Shown here: piece after piece, positions 5,350 through 8,712 of the stretch
Layout: each line of letters begins with the position of its first letter
How positions within the stretch are numbered: the stretch's first letter is position 1
Origin: JACRPI01 sp041671005
GTDB taxonomy: Archaea > Nanobdellota > Nanobdellia > Woesearchaeales > DSVV01
NCBI GenBank assembly: GCA_041671005.1
Contig: JBAZCJ010000051.1
Span: 1 to 8,712, forward strand
Reading direction: 5' to 3'
Length of the DNA stretch: 8,712 nt
The notes under the pieces: model-generated
Databases searched by the model: none
The model's input: the letters and a program-made list of their open reading frames with translations, nothing else
What the model was told of the DNA's origin: nothing
Translations under genes and position numbers: made by a program

Positions 5350-5379
5350 AATACTGCCTTCATAATATTTAGGAGTATT
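5350..5379 (+). repeat. Inverted repeat at the 5' end of the mutase leader
   Basis: AATACT(G)CCT at 5350-5359 pairs with AGGAGTATT at 5371-5379, with one bulged base and an 11-nt loop. It straddles the predicted start (~5365), so DNA-level operator function is more likely than an RNA hairpin. The ATACT/AGTAT half-sites also occur in the palindrome upstream of the RHH gene. Confidence 0.35.
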
Positions 5380-5424
5380 AAAAAAGATAAATAATAATAA
5401 CCACTAATATTGGGGTGTTTTAAT

Positions 5425-6861
5425 ATGGATGTAAATCCTTATATTTTTCGAGGGTATGATTTAAGGGGAATTGTTGACATAGACATGAACCCAAAAATAG
5501 TTGAAGTTATTGGAAAAGCTTATGGAACATTTCTTAGAAGAAGAAAAATACTTCAAGCAGTAGTAGGAAGAGATTGTAGAATAAGTGGAGAAGAATATCA
5601 AGCTGCTTTCACTAAAGGGCTAATAAGTACTGGTGTAAATGTTATTGATCTTGGTATAATTATGACACAAATGATGTATTATGGTCAGTATAGGTTTCAG
5701 TCAAATGGTGGTGCAATGATCACTGCTTCTCACAATCCAAAAAACTTTAACGGGTTTAAATTAGGAGTAGGTTTTTCAAGGACAACAGAAATGGATGAAG
5801 TCCAGGAAATAAGAAAATATGTTGAAACTGAAAAATTTTTTGAAACAAAAGAAATAGGAACTGTAACCAAAGCAGATATAAAAGAAGATTACTTTAATGA
5901 TGTATTAAAAAGAGTTAAACTAAAAAGAAATTTTAAAGTTGTCATTGATTTTCGGCATGGTACTCCTGCGATGTATGTTCCAGAGCTTTTGTCAAGAGCA
6001 GGATGCAAAGTAATTTCTATTCGATCTACTGTGGATGGAGATTTTCCTGCAGGTACTCCAGATCCAACAGATAAAGATTTTATTCAAGAATTATCAAAAG
6101 TTGTTTTAAAAGAAAATGCAGATTTCGGTCTTGGTTTTGATGGTGATGGAGATAGAATTGGAGTTGTTGATGAACAAGGTAGAATTTTATGGAATGATGT
6201 TTTGATTGCAATATTTGCAAAAGAAATATTAGAACGATTTCCAAATTCAAAGATAGTGTATAACACTCTCTGTTCTCAAGTAGTTGAAAAAGTTATCAAA
6301 AATGCAGGAGGTATTCCTGTCATGTGGAGAGTAGGTCATTCTTTTATTAAAAGCAAAATCTCTGAAGAGCATGCAGCTTTTGGCGGAGAGCTTTCAGGAC
6401 ATTTCTTTTTTAATGATAATGCGTATGGGCATGATGATGGAAGTTATGCCGCTTTAAGAATATTAGAATATTTATCAGATAAAAATACAACTCTCAGCGG
6501 ATTGTATGACACATTCCCTAAATATATTTCTTCTCCAGAAATTAAAATTGGATGTCCTGATAATAAAAAAGTGAGTGTCATAAAAGATCTTTCAAAAAAA
6601 TTTAAAACAGATTTTCCAGATGCAAAAATTACTGACGATACGGTAATTCCTGGAGATGATGGGACAAGAGCTGATTTTGAAAATGGTATGATAATTTTTC
6701 GGTATTCTCAAAATGGGCCTTACATTACTATAAAATTTGAAGCTACTGATGAAAAAACATATCAGGAGAGAAAAAAGTATGTAAGAGATATGCTGGAAAG
6801 TTATCCGGATATGATTTGGAAAGATCAGTTATGCGTTAATCTTAGTTCTTTAAAAGATTAA
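5425..6861 (+). CDS. manB: Phosphomannomutase/phosphoglucomutase
   Basis: The 478-aa protein is an alpha-D-phosphohexomutase of normal length with all four domains: N-terminal IFRGYDLRGIV, phosphoserine loop TASHNPKNFNG with Ser102, metal loop DGDGDR with Asp239, Asp241 and Asp243, sugar-specificity loop GGELSGHFFF at ~320-329, and the C-terminal phosphate-binding loop RYSQNGP at ~426-432. That last loop differs from the common RPSNTEP but keeps the R-x-S core. It interconverts hexose-6-P and hexose-1-P via a 1,6-bisphosphate; Man versus Glc preference cannot be decided from the sequence. The ATG at 5425 lies 7 nt after GGGGTG (5412-5417). The in-frame TTG at 5410 overlaps that Shine-Dalgarno and is rejected. 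It supplies the sugar-1-phosphate for the nucleotidyltransferase encoded just upstream. The symbol is by function, not by a tested orthology. Confidence 0.92.
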   Translation: MDVNPYIFRGYDLRGIVDIDMNPKIVEVIGKAYGTFLRRRKILQAVVGRDCRISGEEYQAAFTKGLISTGVNVIDLGIIMTQMMYYGQYRFQSNGGAMITASHNPKNFNGFKLGVGFSRTTEMDEVQEIRKYVETEKFFETKEIGTVTKADIKEDYFNDVLKRVKLKRNFKVVIDFRHGTPAMYVPELLSRAGCKVISIRSTVDGDFPAGTPDPTDKDFIQELSKVVLKENADFGLGFDGDGDRIGVVDEQGRILWNDVLIAIFAKEILERFPNSKIVYNTLCSQVVEKVIKNAGGIPVMWRVGHSFIKSKISEEHAAFGGELSGHFFFNDNAYGHDDGSYAALRILEYLSDKNTTLSGLYDTFPKYISSPEIKIGCPDNKKVSVIKDLSKKFKTDFPDAKITDDTVIPGDDGTRADFENGMIIFRYSQNGPYITIKFEATDEKTYQERKKYVRDMLESYPDMIWKDQLCVNLSSLKD

Positions 6862-6884
6862 TTTTTTAATTAATATACCTTTTT
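6862..6884 (+). terminator. T-rich terminator after the mutase gene
   Basis: T6 (6862-6867) directly after the stop and CCT5 (6878-6884) a few bases later fit archaeal oligo-T termination. The next gene has a separate TATA-like box. Confidence 0.4.
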
Positions 6885-6899
6885 ATTATGTTTAGGAAA

Positions 6900-6908
6900 T
6901 ATTTTAAA
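6900..6908 (+). promoter_or_regulatory. Weak TATA-like box of the HAD-IIB gene
   Basis: TATTTTAAA, centred 23 nt before the ATG at 6927 (29 nt before the second in-frame ATG at 6933). With no Shine-Dalgarno visible, a leaderless start at one of these two ATGs is likely. Confidence 0.35.
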
Positions 6909-6926
6909 ATAACAGACAATCAATGA

Positions 6927-7820
6927 ATGCAAATGGAATTCACCACAGAACTTCAAAAAATGTTGCATAAGGGAAAGATTGTGTGTATTGCTGATAAAGA
7001 TGGTGTTCTTTCTCCTCCTCATGGAAATGTACAGCATATACAGGAAATATTACAGATTGTTGATGCAGGACATATATTTGTTATTGTTTCAGGTGCAAAC
7101 ATTGATAGGGCGAGAAGAGAAATTCTTTCACAATTATTTGGACAAAATCTTACCCTCAAGCAGTGTTCAAATATGTTTTTGATTATGAACAACGGAGCAA
7201 GTATTTACTCCTTTGATAAACAAAAAAAAGATGTAACTCAAATATATCATTGTAGCATTCAAGACCATATTTCTGAAAAAACAGTAGAAAAAGTTCTTGA
7301 TATACTCAAAGAAACAAGAGAAAAATTTTCAGAAATTAAAAAATTAAACAACACTTTAACAGGAATTCAACAAATTAACGATGAAGGGACTCAAATTGTA
7401 TTTCGCATTTTAGGTCATACCAATGATGATGTATTACGAAAAACATTTGATCCGACGATGAGTAAACGAAAAAAATGGGCAAAATATATTGCTCAGCAAT
7501 TTAAAAAAGAAAAAATTGATTTGTCTGTGAATGTTGCAGGGACATCTTCTATTAACATTTTAGTTCCAGGAATTTCAAAAGCAAGTGGGATAAAACATTT
7601 AAGTTCTTTTTTGAAAATTCCTTTTGAACAAATGATATATCTTGGTGATTCCCTGGCGAAAGAGGAGAATGATAGGGCAGCAGGAGAATTAGTTTATATG
7701 ACTGTAAATTTTGGTAAACCTATGTATGATTTGAAAAATATAATTAATTCAGAAATAAAAGGGCCTGAAGGATCTAAAACATATTTGACAAAAGTAATTC
7801 AAACAATTGAAAACAAATAA
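6927..7820 (+). CDS. HAD-IIB (Cof/PMM2-like) phosphatase or phosphomutase
   Basis: This 297-aa HAD-superfamily protein has a C2b-type cap. Core motifs: nucleophile D23 and acid/base D25 in ADKDGVLSPP, S55 in VIVSGAN (motif II), K218 in GISKASG (motif III) and motif IV YLGDSLAKEEND with D241 and D249. The cap runs from ~90 to ~205. The order of segments and the GD-x7-D spacing of motif IV are those of eukaryotic PMM2 (GDKTMPGGND) rather than the GDGxND of Cof or mannosyl-3-phosphoglycerate phosphatases. The region FRILGHTNDDVLRKTFDP followed by a helix also resembles the PMM2 cap. It could dephosphorylate a sugar phosphate or act as a second, HAD-type phosphomannomutase beside the Ser-type mutase. 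Val27 replaces the usual Thr after DxDG. Start: ATG 6927, or ATG 6933 two codons on. Confidence 0.75.
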   Translation: MQMEFTTELQKMLHKGKIVCIADKDGVLSPPHGNVQHIQEILQIVDAGHIFVIVSGANIDRARREILSQLFGQNLTLKQCSNMFLIMNNGASIYSFDKQKKDVTQIYHCSIQDHISEKTVEKVLDILKETREKFSEIKKLNNTLTGIQQINDEGTQIVFRILGHTNDDVLRKTFDPTMSKRKKWAKYIAQQFKKEKIDLSVNVAGTSSINILVPGISKASGIKHLSSFLKIPFEQMIYLGDSLAKEENDRAAGELVYMTVNFGKPMYDLKNIINSEIKGPEGSKTYLTKVIQTIENK

Positions 7821-7821
7821 C

Positions 7822-7830
7822 TTTAAATAT
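7822..7830 (+). promoter_or_regulatory. Possible TATA box of the Cys-rich lipoprotein gene
   Basis: TTTAAATAT, 69-77 nt before the ATG, would give a ~45-nt leader carrying the GAGGTG Shine-Dalgarno. A second AT-rich stretch at 7855-7867 is too close, since its start site would fall on the Shine-Dalgarno. Weak evidence in very AT-rich DNA. Confidence 0.3.
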
Positions 7831-7898
7831 TCTTATTCACTATTTTTCATTAATTAAATTAATTTATCTTTAATAATAAAAAAATGAGGTGTGTTTAT

Positions 7899-8712
7899 AT
7901 GAAAAAATATTTGATAGGATTAGTTTTAATTGTAGTGCTTTTATTGTCCAGTTGTGGAAACACTGTTATTCTCGGAGGAAGTAATTCTGGAAGTACCTCT
8001 GAATTGCAATGTGATGATGATACGTTAAGCAGTGGAGAAACTGATATTGATTGTGGAGGATTATCTTGTGATCCTTGTGGTTTAGATGAAACTTGTGAAA
8101 AAGATAGAGATTGTGAATCTCGTTTTTGTCATCCAACATTAGAAACATGTGTTCCTGCTGATTATGATACTGATGGAGACGGTTATCCGGATGTGATTGA
8201 ATTAAATGCAGGAAGTGATCCAGGAGATGCAACTGATTTTCCTGCAGGATGTGATTTAGCTACAGATTGTACAGTTGACTATGGTTCAACATATTTTTGT
8301 GATACGCGGGTACATCAGTGTGTTGAATGTACTCCTATTGGAACAGAATGTGATACATCATATTCTGGAGAAGGAAGAACTTGTAGTTTGGGTGTATGTA
8401 CTGTAGTAACATCTGATTGTACAGTAGATGGTTGTACTTCGGGAGTGTGTGATAGTACTTTAAAGACTTGTGTAGAATGTACTGATACAGATGTTTCATT
8501 ATGTGATTCAGCAGCAGGAGAAACTTGTGTTTCAAATGTGTGTACAGCTCCAAGTTCTACATGCACTGTTGATTGTTCCTTAACAAGTCAAGTGTGTGAT
8601 GAAGCAAGTAGTACTTGTGTAGAATGTACTGATGCAGATGTTTCATTATGTGATTCAGCAGCAGGAGAAACTTGTGTTTCAAATGTGTGTACAGCTCCAA
8701 GTTCTACATGCA
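7899..8712 (+). CDS. Secreted Cys-rich repeat lipoprotein, C-terminus beyond the window
   Basis: The frame stays open from the ATG for 271 codons to the window edge. GAGGTG (7886-7891) lies 7 nt upstream. A signal peptide (MKK then ~13 hydrophobic residues) ends in a lipobox LSSC with Cys19 as the lipid site, so the protein should be exported and anchored. A Gly/Ser linker follows, then a module ETDIDCGGLSCDPCG...CEKDRDC of a type seen in secreted bacterial and archaeal proteins. An EF-hand-like loop comes next (D90, D92, D94, Y96, D98, E101), resembling thrombospondin-type-3 calcium repeats. From ~118 eight-Cys units of 48-56 residues repeat, with CVEC and GxTCxxxVC (Dickkopf-like). There are 33 Cys after the lipobox Cys, probably in disulfides. 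Adhesion or surface contact is plausible but unproven. Confidence 0.8.
   Translation, partial: MKKYLIGLVLIVVLLLSSCGNTVILGGSNSGSTSELQCDDDTLSSGETDIDCGGLSCDPCGLDETCEKDRDCESRFCHPTLETCVPADYDTDGDGYPDVIELNAGSDPGDATDFPAGCDLATDCTVDYGSTYFCDTRVHQCVECTPIGTECDTSYSGEGRTCSLGVCTVVTSDCTVDGCTSGVCDSTLKTCVECTDTDVSLCDSAAGETCVSNVCTAPSSTCTVDCSLTSQVCDEASSTCVECTDADVSLCDSAAGETCVSNVCTAPSSTC
8466..8712 (+). repeat. 147-bp tandem coding repeat in the lipoprotein gene
   Basis: The unit at 8466-8612 restarts at 8613 and is cut by the window end after 100 bp. Across those 100 bp I see a single difference (A at 8487, G at 8634; Thr to Ala), including at synonymous positions. Older, diverged units of 48-56 residues precede it. 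Such identity points to recent duplication or gene conversion. Confidence 0.85.

Noticed and set aside
5245..5367. Minus-strand short frame starting ATGAAGGCAG near 5366 and running into the nucleotidyltransferase gene
   Set aside because: About 37 codons, Tyr/Val-rich, largely in promoter DNA, and no Shine-Dalgarno or clear TATA box.
5371..5394. AGGAG (5371-5375) as a Shine-Dalgarno for a leader peptide before the mutase
   Set aside because: The only near start is ATT with a 5-codon frame; the AGGAG is better explained as an arm of the inverted repeat.
7849..7864. Near-palindrome ATTAATTAAATTAAT before the lipoprotein gene
   Set aside because: Low-complexity A/T sequence; such palindromes are expected by chance at this base composition.
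7966..8566. Minus-strand open frames (7966-8232, 8315-8566, 8335-8553)
   Set aside because: Antisense shadows of the Cys-rich lipoprotein; His- or Thr/Val-rich composition mirrors its codons, and there is no RBS or promoter.
1..8712. CRISPR array, tRNA/rRNA genes, insertion sequence or riboswitch
   Set aside because: No spaced short repeats, cloverleaf pattern, transposase or inverted-terminal-repeat pair was seen; the only clear tandem repeat is coding.

Overview
The window looks like chromosomal DNA of an AT-rich archaeon. My best guess is the DPANN group, Woesearchaeota- or Pacearchaeota-like, but no marker gene proves this. The archaeal signs are TATA boxes about 25 nt upstream of several ATGs that lack a Shine-Dalgarno (leaderless genes), alongside genes with a GAGGTG/GGAG-type Shine-Dalgarno. 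Other signs are oligo-T terminators, a DhnA-type class I aldolase and an archaeal/eukaryotic-type tRNA methylthiotransferase.

Layout. (1) 2-427 (+) is the 3' end of a radical-SAM tRNA methylthiotransferase. (2) 507-569 (+) is a 20-codon Lys/Cys microprotein gene with its own TATA box, Shine-Dalgarno and T-rich terminator. (3) 3107-610 (-) is a two-gene carbon operon. It encodes a class I fructose-1,6-bisphosphatase fused in frame to a class I fructose-bisphosphate aldolase, then a transaldolase joined by a 4-nt ATGA overlap. (4) 3327-3187 (-) is a 46-aa single-pass membrane protein, divergent from (5), a 144-aa three-helix membrane protein (3393-3827). (6) 3873-4391 is a membrane-anchored LEA14/WHy-like protein. 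(7) 4452-5288 is a sugar-phosphate nucleotidyltransferase with an N-terminal ribbon-helix-helix DNA-binding domain. (8) 5425-6861 is a phosphomannomutase/phosphoglucomutase. (9) 6927-7820 is a HAD-IIB protein resembling eukaryotic PMM2. (10) 7899 to the window end is a Cys-rich lipoprotein with an EF-hand-like loop and near-identical tandem repeats, open at the right edge.

The metabolic genes form a coherent set. Triose phosphates become FBP and then F6P in one bifunctional polypeptide. F6P feeds transaldolase (pentose and erythrose phosphates) and, through a hexose-6-P isomerase not in this window, the mutase and nucleotidyltransferase that make an activated sugar, probably GDP-mannose or a glucose nucleotide for surface glycosylation. 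The DNA-binding domain on the nucleotidyltransferase, together with repeat and palindrome motifs in nearby promoters, suggests a possible autoregulatory link; this is inference.

Three long ORFs appear to begin at TTG (3113, 4443, 5410), but promoter or Shine-Dalgarno spacing places the true starts at the next in-frame ATGs (3107, 4452, 5425). No gene-free stretch exceeds 300 bases.
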